DNA of 64,000 bases from Sepiola atlantica (GCA_963556195.1 OY744532.1:104252083-104316082), one strand, 5' to 3'; numbered from the stretch's first letter, positions 21,416-33,215 are shown. Translations and numbers: made by a program. The notes: generated from the sequence alone by a model not told the origin.

Positions 21416-21959
21416 GAATTATTCATATAGTGAGTACTGTTTAAGTAAATACTATATATATATATATATATATACTTTACATATTGTATTATAATATAAA
21501 TGTATTTAAGTATATTCTTAACTCTCTACTTGTTGTTTACGTAATAATAATTACACTATGATATCATCCTGCATCATTTCCGGATATATGTTCTTAAAAT
21601 TCTGTTGAATATACTGTTTGCCATACTTACCTTCCTGAATCACATGCATTAACCTTATAATATAAACTTGCCTGGTAAAATGACTAAAACATATGTCATT
21701 ATAAAATCTATACAATCATAGAGATTTGCGAAGATGTTTATTTAAAACCGATCAAGTAAAAACCAACCTCTAAGATATTATCAATTTTCTCTCCTTTATT
21801 TCGTTCATATCTCGCCATTATCAATATGCAAACATATTTGGAATTTATCTAAAATCTAAAAGCTTTTTAATGCTAGGTTTTAGAATGTATTTCGCATTTA
21901 TTATTTTGTTAAAAAGCATGAAATTTGGGTTTACACGGTTTTAAACGAAAGATCACTTG

Positions 21960-22450
21960 CAGTTAATGGCCTTCTTCAATTTACAAATCCGACAATGCAT
22001 TCCTATATAAGGCTGCGTCCGTCAGTTCGTTGGTCGGGATTTATTTTCGAATAAAATGTTCAAGCCATAAACGCGTCGATTGAATGTTTGCCTTTTTAAT
22101 GTGAGAGCTCGGTCCGTCGGTAGGTCACGCTTATGTTTATATTACGATTCTTATTAGTGTATCACGTTCATGATCTAAATAGACAGTTTGTTTGAAAAAC
22201 AGTTTAGTCAGTTTGTCACGCTTCGGTTTGAAATAGATTGTTTGTGTCAAACATACAGCCGGACATCCCCGTTTCAGTTAGTTCATTCACGTATTACTTC
22301 TGATGTGGAAATTACAATGCGACCACGTCATCATTGAAGGAATATATGTATATGAGTTTATGCTCTGAAATAAATATAGAAATTAAGCACACAAACAAAC
22401 CTGTGCGTCATGTTTAAACTAGTAAATACATTTGGGTATTTTAAAATTAC
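21960..22450 (+). promoter_or_regulatory. Possible solo LTR or pol II promoter-like segment
   Basis: A TATATAAGG box near 22003 is followed by GCGTCCGTCAGTTCGTTGG. AATAAA lies near 22370. The segment ends near ACTGGCGGCGAT at 22450, which resembles a retroelement primer-binding start. The order TATA, polyadenylation signal, primer site fits a plus-strand LTR, but the nearby pol is on the minus strand and I find no second copy, so this is tentative. Confidence 0.3.
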
Positions 22451-22779
22451 TGGCGGCGATTCTTTGCTAGGCGTCGGGTTAAGTTGCTACGTTGCCTGAA
22501 ACTTTTTTTGCTGTGTGAAAAGAAAAATAACAAACTGTTAACTAACTGTGCCGAATTTCGTGCAACCCACTTTCTCTCTGCCTTTCTCTCTCCCATCCAA
22601 ATCGCTTCTCTTTGCTTCCCAGCTGTCCTCTTCATTTATATCACCTGAAATCCACATATGCAAATGAGTGACCACCATAAACACCTGCACCGATGAAGAG
22701 AACCCCTTTTTTAATCTGCATACACGACATACGAAGTACCTCATTCTTTTTCCTTATGGTGAATGTTCCTCCTTATGGT

Positions 22780-23170
22780 CACACTCCCCTCCTGATCGTA
22801 TGATCACACAAGTGACAGATGGTGGCTGGTCGTTTTATCCTAGTACTTCTCCCTAGTGGGGCAGTTATTTCTCTCTCTCTTACATCAGATGGCAATGGAA
22901 TAAGGCAGCTCAACCAAGGAACGTCTGTCCTCTCCCTCACTTTCAGATGCAGAACCACTATTACTTGTATCGGAATCTGGTTCTCTCCATTCAGTACTCT
23001 CTGAGGATGTGTCATCATTGTCGTCCACTACCGGTGCTAAACTGAGACGTGGGCACACGTCTCCTAATGTCGAGGCGTGCCATTGGCGACCATCGACTGT
23101 GGACCTATCACTTCAGTGACGCAACCTGGACTGAATTTCGACGTGCAACGTCCTTGTGGATTTTTCACCC
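22780..23170 (-). pseudogene. Integrase C-terminal (GPY/F-like) domain and tail
   Basis: 'GDTVWVKNPQGRC' and 'GCVTEVIGPQSM' in the frame 23064-23297 match the C-terminal beta-barrel of gypsy integrases. In another frame a 'RSTRIKRPA' tail at about 22800-22860 resembles the basic end of these polyproteins. Confidence 0.75.
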
Positions 23171-23940
23171 AAACTGTGTCGCCCTTTTTATAAAGTGCAG
23201 AGATCCCATGGTGATTCGGATGAGGCAGAACATTGACCCCTTTTTCTCTGATCTGGTATGAATACAACAAATTGGCAGGTGCTGATGATGCGGACACATC
23301 ATCCTTGGGGGTAACGTTGTACTAATAACACGCTCCATAACAGGGCAGCTCTTTCGTGCAGCAATCCGCTTAACTGTCCTATGACACCTTTCTATAATAC
23401 CATTTCCTGATGACCTGTATGCACAGTGTGGTCGGAAGTTTACACCCCACGTGTTCATGAACTGCCTGAACTGTTGACTGCAGAAGGCAGTGTCATTATT
23501 AGCCAGGATTTCGGCTGGGAGGCCACGTTGAAAACACACTGATTCTAATTGTCGGATCACATGTGCAGTGTCTTGCCGTTGTAGTTTCCGCCAGATTGAA
23601 AACCGCGTGGGTCCACAATCGATCAGTGTACAATAAATGGCAACCATTTTAGTGTGTGATGTCTATGCCTAGCCGGTTGCATACGTCCTGCACACTGAGC
23701 CCTCCCTTCTTCCATTGCACTGGAGCTGGGTCTATTGTCTGGGATTCCTCACGATTTCGAATAATTGCTTTTACTGCCGCTTTAGAGACAGACGGGTCCA
23801 TTTTACGCACAATAGATCATGTTCGCCTGATTCCAGGATTCCACTATGTCGATGAATTTCGTTCATCTGTGTTGGGTTCAGGTTTCCTGTGGCAAAAGCA
23901 CACACTGGCTGTGTTAGTTCAATCTCTCTCTTCACATCAT
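23165..23940 (-). pseudogene. Integrase segment with altered catalytic residue
   Basis: A His-rich N-terminal zinc-binding remnant ('EIHRHSG') is followed by the catalytic core: 'LIDCGPTRF' supplies the first Asp and 'GNGIIERCHRTVKR' the Glu. The second block reads 'ILANNDTAF' where the family usually has TDNDTAF, so the catalytic Asp is Asn here. Stops occur near 23645-23770. The product would be inactive even if the frame were whole. Confidence 0.85.
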
Positions 23941-23949
23941 TGAGCCACC

Positions 23950-24485
23950 GCTGTGGAACTCTCGTCAGGGAATCTGCCCGGTTCTGGCCAGATCTCACTA
24001 GTGCTAGATAAACCGAAATGTCGTACTCTTTCACAAGTGAGATTATCGTGCCCAGTCTCCGCCTTATGAGCATCTCACTTGCGGCCTTTGTGGTCAATCG
24101 AGACTTTCCCGTGAGTGCATTGGTTACCCAGTGGTACACACACACAGAGTCTGCTTTTAATGCGTAACACATTGGCATTTCATTTGAGTACAAGGTTTAG
24201 TCATTTTAGTACCGCATCCAGCTCTGCCCCGTTTATATGTTGGGTAACCTTTGTTGGTCGCAACCAGCTTGCATTCTCGATAATGGCTCCACTGGCGTCA
24301 AGAGCTACGCTCACAGCAAACGAGCTTGCGTCCACCCACACATCCAGTTCCTTTGTGGCCACGCACAATTTTCCTCGGACGGGATATGATTGCTGTACAC
24401 GGGCAAGTGTATCTGCTATCATACACTCCAGCTGAGTATCGCTAACCTTGTCACCCAGTTCTGTATAACAGTTGTAGCGTAACAT
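23950..24485 (-). pseudogene. RNase H segment
   Basis: 'DVWVDASSFAVSVAL' (first Asp), 'NGAELDAVLK' (Glu), 'YALKADSVCVYHW' (third Asp) and 'QNRADSLTRVP' (fourth Asp) give the four catalytic acidic residues in order, in two frames joined near 24195, where a frameshift or stop separates them. Confidence 0.85.
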
Positions 24486-24499
24486 TTAATCAAGCCTGT

Positions 24500-25330
24500 T
24501 GCCACTCGAAGCCATCCACACACTGGAAAGTGCCCCATCAGTTTGCCACACATAGAGAAGATACATCTTCGTATCATAGTTGTCGGCGCATCCACTATAC
24601 TGGTTCCTTGCCGCCATCGCAGTTGGCCATGCTCTGCTCAAATTTCTAATCCCAGCACTCATGCACGATTTTTCAGTTTTTCTGGATCCTTAGTAGTAAG
24701 TCCGTACAGGTCCAGATGCTTCCTTATGGATTTGTCCGACACCACGTCCTCATTAATATATATGTCATCAATATACGCCTACGTTGCTCTCCTTATCTTC
24801 TCATCATTAGCTAACACAGCCTCGAGCACAGCCCGCATTACAAGCCAAATCCTAACCTTGTTAGACAATATCTTTGTCCTTTATATATGACTGTCTGGTA
24901 CGGCCAGAGGGATCTCTCAACATGGATCTGTAGGTATGCTTTTCTGAGGTTCAGAATGGATACATTCATTCTTTGCTGTCTCCATTCTCACATTTTTTCT
25001 GCGCAAACATCTGCATCGCAAGTGAATGCATCAACATAGGTGTTTAATTCACGATAGTCCATCACAGGACGCACCTTATTTTTATTGGCCTGTAGTACAT
25101 CCATCAGTAGTATTAGTTCCTTGGGTGGGCCGAACTCCTTCTGATTATATGGCAACAACCAACCGTTGTTTATCCTGGTCTGCAACTCGCATTCATAATC
25201 TTCCCTTAATTCATTAGACATTGCATATTCAGAAATCCGAGTTTCCAGTTTCTCTGGTGCATAACCTACTGACCATTTCCATGTTCCACACTTTCTTCCG
25301 TTCGTCAAATTTGGCAACAAAATCAGCTTC
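24500..25330 (-). pseudogene. Reverse transcriptase segment (Ty3-like)
   Basis: The N-terminal finger region is readable in the frame 24988-25452: 'INNGWLLPY', 'GPPKELILLMDV' and 'KVRPVMDYRELN'. Beyond that the frame is broken. The catalytic 'YIDD' box can be read near 24745-24775, followed by 'KHLDLYGLTTKDPEKLKNRA'. The palm region between them is degraded by stops and indels. Confidence 0.85.
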
Positions 25331-25699
25331 GTTAATACAAAATGCTGCGCAGATGGGTTGTGCCTTTCCGAACTCCACACTTCCAGAGTGGGTGATGCAA
25401 ACGCCACCGAGTGCCTTAATGGCGTCAATGCCAAGTAACATATCAAAATCAAGAGGTTTACCTTGCATAATCACCACGTTGATTGTGGCAATGTTACCAG
25501 TCTCTGTATGAATCCTAACAGTGCCATTTCCGTAGCAGGCCTGCGTAGCGCAGGTCAATGTAGTTGCAAGCATCTTCTGCTTTGACCAAGACCGACATAG
25601 CTTTGCATTCAAGATAGAACGTGAGCACCCAGTGTCGAGGAGAGCCAAGCATGGTGCATCATCAACATCGATGGTAATGACAGGTAGCGCTGAGTTCAC
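25229..25699 (-). pseudogene. Retropepsin-like aspartic protease segment
   Basis: A 156-codon frame. 'LALLDTGCS' (Asp-Thr-Gly at residues 22-24) is the retropepsin active site, and 'DMLLGIDAI' matches the second conserved block of gypsy proteases. The frame reads out of register after 'KKVWNMEM', where the reverse transcriptase segment continues in an overlapping frame, indicating a frameshift. Confidence 0.85.
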
Positions 25700-25799
25700 A
25701 TTCTGACTGGGGAATGGACTGACGCTAATGTATTATCCCCAACTTCGTTTCCCAGACAATCTCTTACCAGATGACCAGTCTTGACGGGTAGTCTGCCTC

Positions 25800-26050
25800 C
25801 TTTTGGAAAAAATCTGGTTCGCGCCCCAGGGGGTCAAAAGCCCCCAAAATGGCAAACAGTACCCTTTTCTCCCGTAACGTTTGATCCATCCATTCAATTT
25901 TTCTGAAACTTGGCAAAAATGTAGAGGCAATTGTTCTGGATATAAAACGAGCATCCCTGACCTCAGAAAAATTCGGGTTCGCGCTCCCAGGGGGTATAAT
26001 GGGGGTCAAAAATGCCCCAAATTGCCCAAATTTATTGCATTTTACACTCG
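25800..26050 (+). repeat. Imperfect direct repeat, unit about 160 bp, G-rich core
   Basis: AATCTGGTTCGCGCCCCAGG near 25808 and AATTCGGGTTCGCGCTCCCA near 25969 each lead into a GGGGGTCAAAA...CCCCAAA segment that can fold on itself. Two copies only; the family is unknown to me. Confidence 0.7.
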
Positions 26051-26054
26051 CCAC

Positions 26055-27430
26055 ATCGAGTCACATACAAAGGTGGACCACGCATGCGCGGCTTGTTCTT
26101 CTTTATTTTGTTTTGTCTTTTCTCGCTATTCTTCTTATTATTATTTTCTTTCTGCTTGTTTTTTCTTCTAATTCTCCTTCATAGTTTTATCTTTAGTTAT
26201 ATATTATGTTTCGTATTCCTTTGTAACTGTTTTTACAAACTCAAATTCTTCGATTTGAGCGTTTTCCAATAAGTTTTCTTTAAATTTCTTCTGATTTCAG
26301 TGGCCTATTGAAACACTTCTTATTCTTAATATTCCCTTTTTCTCGATCTGCTTATCTTAATTATTTTTAATTAGAAAACTTTTTTAAAAAAACAATTGTG
26401 TTTTTAATTAATATCATAAATTTAATAGATCTCACACAAGTGATTATCAGTGATTGCTCGGGGCAGCAACAGGTGGCGTTCTCTAAAGTCTGAATAACAT
26501 CAAGTCTTCCTAGAATTTCAAAATGATATGGTTCTTTCGATATCCACTGCAAATCACTTAGCTGATAAAGGCCATAAGATTTCCCTGGAATCTGAATTGT
26601 AATTAGCTGTTTCTGCATGCCTTACACTTCAGGTCATAATAGTAGAATTTCTTATTAGTTTCTTGGTGTGTTGATCTCCGTTTATATTCACGGTCGTTCT
26701 GTGTGATATTAACCGATGCCGGTTTTACTTCGTCTATATTTGAGAGTCAGTAGAATTTTTCTGATGCAACGCTATCTTAGAAGTTTCAGTTCCATTGGAT
26801 CGGTGGAATGGCTGTTGTATATTTAAAGAAAGTGGGGTCACTACATTGTTGTCTATCTTTACTTACACCCGCTGCATCGGTCTTACATGCTCATGTATTT
26901 TTACACTCGTGGATTTCTCGTAATATTTTATCTGTTTTTTAGCAGTGGCGTTTTTTGTTACATTGCCATTCACAGCTTTTTGATTTCCAGTTCTCTTAGT
27001 CACTTTCCTGTTTTCTTCAGGACTGTTCATAGTGCTCCTATAATAATTGGCATTACAGTTGTTTTCTTCATGAACCATGAGCCTTTCTGGCAAGAGCAAT
27101 CTCAACGTATCTGCTTTGTTTTCTGCTTCATTGGTCTGGGATACCCGGGACGCTTAATCTGCAATGCGCCAGGGTTATTTTCTTCTTTTTTTCTTCCTCT
27201 TCTTCTATTTCTTCTCCTCTTTTCTGTTTGTTTTTCGTCTTTTTTCACTTCTTCTTCTTCTTCTCTTCCGTCTTTTTTTCTTCTTCTATTTCACTATTAC
27301 CACGCTCAGTCTTCTCGGTTGGATAAGGTTGTCTGCTTGTATTTCTATATCGCAATCAATCGAAATAATACTCTCGAACACAAAGGTAGAAAATAAAGCA
27401 TATATTCCTTCATTCTCGCTCTCACATGAC
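26055..27430. other. Unannotated; pyrimidine-rich in part
   Basis: No gene supported. 27180-27290 is a CTT/TTC-rich pyrimidine tract that generates Phe/Leu/Ser-rich open frames on +. Confidence 0.5.
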
Positions 27431-27439
27431 ACCACAGAA

Positions 27440-27899
27440 CACCTTCAGAGAAACAATAATGTTAGTGACAAGCAATATGATTTTCGTCCTGCAAGATCTA
27501 CAACTGACGTGCTGACTGTGATATCGAACAGGTTCAGTTAATCTATTGTAGGGAGCTTCGTCGATAGCTCTTAATATATCAAAGGTTTTCGACCGGATTT
27601 GGCACCAAGGTCTATTCAATGAACTACCTGTGGGATATCTGGAAATGTCGTCCCAACAATCAAATCATTTCTCTCCAATAGGTCTATATAATGAGTTACT
27701 GATGGACAAAAGTCCGAAGCACACATCATCAATGCCGGCGTGCTTCAAGGATCCATGCCCGGCTTTACTTTCTTCTTGATCTTCATAAATGATTTTACAA
27801 ATCATATTCTGAGATCATTTGTATACACTTAGGCAGACGACACAACTATTTTGTGCAGCACTTCGAGGGTATTGACAATTAAGATTTTTTTGATACGCG

Positions 27900-27930
<31 letters not shown>

Positions 27931-28690
27931 CCTCTGCCATATTCGAGCACGTGGTTCAAGTGGAGAAGAAGTAGTGTGTTACTTTTAACTCTTCAAAACA
28001 CCAAGCTTATCTCATTTCACAACTAACGCTCGGATCCTCACTTCCTCATAGTCAAAATAAATAGCCATCTCCTCGATGAAGTCTCTTTCTTCGACCAACT
28101 CGTAGGACTGATTTTCACTTCAAACCTGAAGTAGATGACTTGAATAATATTTGTTGCTAAGGTTGCTGGGAAAATAATTGGATCATCTACCGTTCATCAT
28201 CTACTTGTGTAAGAGCCAGATTTGTCCTGAAATGGAGCACTGTTGTCATATCTATGGAGGTGCCGCTCGCAGCACTTTTCCTGCTTTGACATAGTACATA
28301 ATCGACTTCGCAATCTGGTGAAGAAAGACCTCTTCTCGTCCCTACAGCATTTTGTAGACAGAAGAGATCTTGCTAGTCTCTCACTACTGTATCTTTATGT
28401 TCATGAATGGTGCTCGTCTGAAAACATTCACAAAAACTAGTTTGGCAAGAACCACGACAAAGAACTTTCCCTTATCTCTCTATGTACTAAATACAAAGCA
28501 CAACTTCTATAAACAATGTTTCTTTCGTATAACATTTTATCTGTGGAACAAGATACCAGTTGCTTCTCAACTGACTTTAAGTCTAATAAGAACAAATACT
28601 TATCGAGCCTTCCTGTTGATAAAATCACGTCTTCTGCCCATTCCAGCAACGTTTTCCAAGCCTCTTGTGACGGGGAACCAGCAACTCTGA
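27440..28690 (+). pseudogene. Decayed jockey-like LINE reverse transcriptase relic
   Basis: On + the following blocks appear in order, in changing frames: 'DFRPARSTTDVL' (27480-27520), 'ISKVFDRIWHQGLFNEL' (27573-27625, palm motif A), 'GVLQGSMPG' and 'FFLIFINDF' (27740-27790, motif B), and 'ADDTT' directly after a TAG codon (27830-27845, motif C). C-terminal blocks such as 'YLWNKIPVASQLTL' follow near 28545. A (TC)n run at 27901-27922 interrupts the middle. About five stops and several frameshifts make it inactive. Confidence 0.85.
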
Positions 28691-28726
28691 ATGACCCCCG
28701 AACATTTATAAGCGGTTACTATTCAG

Positions 28727-28728
<2 letters not shown>

Positions 28729-28769
<41 letters not shown>
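28729..28769. repeat. (TA)n array
   Basis: About 41 bp of TA between the LINE relic and the next SINE-like unit. Confidence 0.95.
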
Positions 28770-28773
<4 letters not shown>

Positions 28774-28798
28774 TTTACAAATAATATTTTTCAAATTA

Positions 28799-28995
28799 CT
28801 TCATATACCCATGTTTTTCATGCCAGACCTGCAATCATCAGTATGAATCGAGACAATTCCAGCCGGTCCCACGGTTTGAACTCCGACACGAAAGTCATAT
28901 TAAACTCCATAGTCGGAGCGCGTACTGATGTGCTCACCACGCATTGTCTGGAAATGGGAGAATAAATGATCGTGTTAATGCCAAATTCGGCGGTT
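28799..28995 (-). repeat. tRNA-like SINE unit with hammerhead motif, family E
   Basis: Minus strand: a tRNA-like head (GGTGAGCACATCAGTACGCG region near 28945-28926; B-box-like GAGTTCAAACCGT near 28884-28872), then a hammerhead-like motif at 28847-28800, then an AT-rich tail to the (TA)n at 28729-28769. Confidence 0.65.
28800..28847 (-). ncRNA. Hammerhead-like motif (copy E), stem III decayed
   Basis: Minus strand. CTGATGA at 28841-28835; stem II TGC/GCA (28833-28831 with 28823-28821); GAAA at 28819-28816; position 17 is A (28806). Stem I is the longest of the set with copy A: TTCATA (28847-28842) with TATGAA (28805-28800), six pairs. Stem III is disrupted by two adjacent A-G mismatches, so present activity is doubtful. 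Confidence 0.6.
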
Positions 28996-29134
28996 ATAAG
29001 CAGGTCATCAAGAGCACTCAATAGGAGGGGACTAGAGTGGTGCGTTACGCTGTAAATGACGATCTGCTGTCAACTTACCATAATGCTCCATCTAGCGAGA
29101 GCTTTGAATAACACAGACACACACATACACACAC

Positions 29135-29156
29135 ATATATATATATATATATATAC

Positions 29157-29194
<38 letters not shown>
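29135..29194. repeat. (TA)n array
   Basis: About 60 bp of TA with one TACATATG interruption, preceded by (CA)n. Confidence 0.95.
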
Positions 29195-29197
<3 letters not shown>

Positions 29198-29221
29198 GTT
29201 ATACAGTTAGTTAGAACAACA

Positions 29222-29270
29222 TCTGTACCATCGGTTTCAGATCTGAGAAATTCAGACCTTCGTCAGCAGA
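29222..29270 (-). ncRNA. Type-I hammerhead ribozyme motif (copy B)
   Basis: Minus strand. Core CTGACGA at 29266-29260. Stem II is eight pairs, AGGTCTGA (29259-29252) with TCAGATCT (29246-29239), one of them G-U, loop ATTTC. GAAA is 29238-29235. Stem III pairs ACC (29235-29233) with GGT (29229-29227), loop GAT. Position 17 is A (29226). Stem I pairs TCTG (29270-29267) with CAGA (29225-29222). All invariant bases are present. Next to it the core strand is mirrored on the other strand within a palindrome at 29261-29291. Confidence 0.8.
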
Positions 29271-29290
29271 GTCGAACGACTCCGCTGACG

Positions 29291-29291
<1 letters not shown>

Positions 29292-29325
<34 letters not shown>
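29292..29325. repeat. (TA)n array
   Basis: About 34 bp of TA beginning right after the mirrored CTGACGA, where the second half-unit is cut short. Confidence 0.95.
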
Positions 29326-29330
<5 letters not shown>

Positions 29331-30464
29331 CACGATCGTCATATTCATGGAGCACTCTAACAGATTCAAATATGGTGTCAAATTAGCGGAAGCGAGAATT
29401 GTGTTTATCAATTTATCGTAAAAATGTAAATAATTGAATAATTTATTTCAGTTGAAGATGATTTACTTTGAATTTTAGTAGCAATCGGTAGAAGACTAAT
29501 CACCAACCATCTAATCCTTGTTTCGAATGATGCTAAGTCTAGTCACACTGGTGGATCGTAGAGACAACGAAACACGTGTGTGTACCTAAGTATATATATA
29601 TACATTTCTTCTCATCTACTATCTCTGTACTGTTATTACTAATTCTCACCAATACCACTTCATTCCTGAAAATTATTTACCATTTTCCATTTCGTTTTAA
29701 TTTTTTTGTCTTCGATTCTGATTTCTGCTTTTACCATGTTTCTTTTACCTTCTTTTTAAATATTTTCATCCCTTTACGTCGTGTTCGTTCTTCTTCTTCT
29801 TCTTCTTCTTCTTCTGTTTCTTTAATTTGCGACACTTACACTTCGGCACACGTATAGACGCACGTACGCACACACATAGATATGTATATACTGAGAGAAG
29901 AAAATAGTATTTGCTTAGACTATATTGGTTAATGCTCCCATTCTAATGCAATGCAAATTATAAGCGGACTTTCTTTTGAGTAAACTCTAATTTATATCGT
30001 TTACTAAACAACAACATTGAAATGTTCATTCGATCAAGTAATTAATTCCGAAAGCAGACAAAAACTAATTGGAAAACAATTATTACACACAAATAGTTAC
30101 TATTATTTAAATGAAATCTGTTATACATGAAAACGTACATTCATGGTATGTGTACATCTACTAGCGAATAGAAACGCAATCGCACACTGCGCACAGATAT
30201 TTTGTTAAATTAGATTATCTTAACGAATTGTCTTTTTTTATTATTTTTATTATGTTTAATAAATGTAAAATAATCATATGTCATTTTATTATATTTTTAA
30301 AGTTAATTTATAAAATTCATTATTTACGTATCAAAAGATATAACACTATTAAATTTATGTATTACTTAATAGACGTATCCGGTACAAAAAGAACCGACAA
30401 AATTGCTGCTCATAGGCCTAGACCGCATCTGTAAGTATCAATAGATTTCTATAATAATAGCGTT

Positions 30465-30690
30465 CTATAGTGGGAGGTGACAGTGGTTAAGTGGATATCG
30501 ACACAAACTGAAGACCTGGATGTTCCACGTTCGAATCCAGTATGTTTCACAGTACTACTTTCATTTAGGGATGCTGGCAACCTTCTCGTGGTCATTCCCG
30601 TAAGTACCCGATGTCTTTCCAGAAAGATTTCTAACCAGAAAAACATCGGGGGAACTAATGCCAACACCAGAATCATTTGATTCACACTAA
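30465..30690 (+). repeat. tRNA-headed SINE-like unit, family B, best copy
   Basis: An A-box-like ACAGTGGTTAAGTGGA (about 30480-30495) and B-box-like CACGTTCGAATCCAG (about 30526-30540) give normal tRNA-head spacing. The body, through TTTCATTTAGGGATGCTGG to GGGGGAACTAATGCCAACAC, is shared with 3665-3825 and partly with 17350-17465. No hammerhead core is seen in this family. Confidence 0.7.
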
Positions 30691-30699
30691 AGACGAATA

Positions 30700-33215
30700 A
30701 GTCTCAATGTTGAATATACAAATATCAGACAAAACCACTAAAGGCAAGTGAGATAAATACGTTTAAATAATAATTATATTGGTATAAATTAGGATGTAAT
30801 AAATGTAGCTGTCAGCCATTTATAATTTACCGCAAATGAAAATCAACAAATTCTAGTGAAGAATTAAAATATGTTCTAAGCTGATATATGTTTTTTTTTG
30901 TTAATTTGTAAAAATATTCCGTTTACGTAATAGAAAGCGTTGGCATTTTATTTTGTATTATTTCTATGTGAACGAATTAATAGTACACAATTAAAAGGAA
31001 GAAATCCGTATTCCGAAACAAATATCGATCAATTAGCTGCAATGCTATTTAGGTCCGAACTCAAAAATCCGGTTCGACGTAACATTTTATACTATTAAAA
31101 TAACGGATCAAATAATTTGAGACACCTCAGAATCAAACAAAAACTAACAAGAAAACAATTTGTCTTAATACCTTTTTTTTACTTTTGATTTCCGCTTTTA
31201 TTGCTCATGATAAATTAACGAATTTTAGAGCGAAAAATCCAATAGCATAGAAAATACTTTTAAATACAATCCGATATTGTTTTAAAATAACTTTTGTAAT
31301 TGGTTGACCCCATTTCTGCACATCTTTCTATTTGAAAGTTTTCAAATATTTGTTTCGTTTGATTAAATAAAAAAGTTTTAAAATAAAATTATGTATTTTT
31401 TACTTGCATACATCTTTAAAATAAACGAATTTTTTTGTAAATAAAACTGTTACTATGGTAAATAAAAATGAGCGTATAATTAAAAGTGCTTGTACATAGT
31501 TGTATTTGTTGGGCTATTAGTAAAACTTTTGTAAATACTTTTTTTTTTAATATGCCTTGTTTTGACCATGATTAAATCGCGGTTATGGAAAATTATGTTT
31601 ATCGTCGTTGCCCATTCTGGAGTGAATCAAATCAATGTTCTCCAAAATAAGGACGTGTTAAAACACATATTCAGTAAATGTATTAACAATCTTATGCTTT
31701 ATTATTACACAAAATCACATTTTCTCATATTCATCTTTAACGAAACTCCTAAGTGATCGTCAGTGCAATCGATGTATTATTCACTTTGTTACATATACGT
31801 CACTTCTTAGGGGAGTTGGAATCTCTCACAAGTCACAATCAAAATGCATTGTTTTTCATAAACATTTATTGTTAGCCGTTCGTTTCACACGGATGCCTTA
31901 GTACAGTTTTAACCGACTGAGCAATCGCTTCCTGCAAACAAGTTCAACTATACCTCGAAAAAAAAAGGATTTAGAAGAGTCAACAGTTGAAGACAATGGG
32001 AGGTTTATTCTTCCCTAAAACCACAAAGTGTACACGTGTGTGCTTTCAAGTGAACACGATTTCTTTCTCTCTTTTTCTTTGGCCTATGTGACGTCGCATT
32101 CGCTTCCACCACATATGAGGTCGAGCTGACATCTGAGTACATTAGGCTAACCCCGACTGAACCCTATTTTCTGTTATTCTTAACTAACAAAAAGTATACT
32201 CGCCTAATATTTAATCATTTGTTTTTTTTAGTTTTACACCGGGTTTCTTTAGGTTCGAGTTCTGGCAGCTCTATGAGAAAGGTATAAGCTATCTCTCCAG
32301 CTATTGTTTATATAGTAGAGTAGACTAAACTCTCAAGTCTTGATTGTACAATTAGTCTAGGAGAAGTAAAACGCCAAATAACGTCAGTCTTTCTCTGCTT
32401 ATCCCTGTATGTTTCTAGTCGTTTTCAACTCTTCCTTGCTACTGGACTCAAGCAAGTCCGGTTCAAAGGAAGCGCGGTTGGAATCGTGCAATATTTTGTA
32501 CACTCTAGATTCTAAGCTCAAGCATGGAAACTGATATATTAATTGTCTCTGAAGAGTATATGAATGCATTTATATATCTATATAGCTGTCTATTGTTAAC
32601 TATATTACTATTTTATCATGTTAGGTATCTGTATATGTTTATATAGTATTGTGTACAGAATTAACCACTTAGCAAATTAATCGATCATTATATATGTTCT
32701 ATGAAGTATGTATAAACACAGTCGTAAGGGGTCGTACTGTGCTAAGCGTAAGAGTCGTAAAGTGAGATATATTTAGCTTCACTTACTTTAATGCAAATGT
32801 GTAATAAGGGAAAGGGAGCACTTCGTCAGACATCTCTGATTTTTGTAAACATCAATTAATAAAATGCCCACCTATTAATGTTTACTTGGAATCTTTTATA
32901 GGGGTTAAAGGGGGGTGTATATTTGAAAATTGACATATATCAGATTTGCATTAAGTTTGATCCATGGTCATTAGACACCAATTAAGCATTGATCCTTGTA
33001 TTAAAATCTATTTTTAGACCTTTTTGCTTAACCCTTCGATTTTATACATTTTCTAGATTTGAAATTATGTAATGGATTTGATCACAATTAGAATAAAAGA
33101 TAATCTAGACATAAGGTTTAGCAGCATTATATCTTGATTTAATCTTCGTTAGCTGACATAAATTTGATGCAACCCTGTTATATACGGTGAATTAATTATA
33201 CCCGTCTTAGGTTTT
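30700..33215. other. Long unannotated AT-rich region
   Basis: About 2.5 kb without TA arrays, recognisable transposon sequence or a credible open frame. It is the longest stretch in this part of the window that looks like ordinary intergenic or intronic DNA. Confidence 0.5.

Larger units (their letters stand above)
22780..25700 (-). mobile_element. Decayed Ty3/gypsy-like retrotransposon pol region
   Basis: Reading from 25700 downwards on the minus strand the order is protease, reverse transcriptase, RNase H, integrase, integrase C-terminal domain. RNase H before integrase is the Ty3/gypsy order, not Ty1/copia. There are several stops and frame changes, so no single long frame remains. No gag, flanking LTR pair or envelope was found. 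The unusually readable domains suggest moderate age. Confidence 0.9.
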
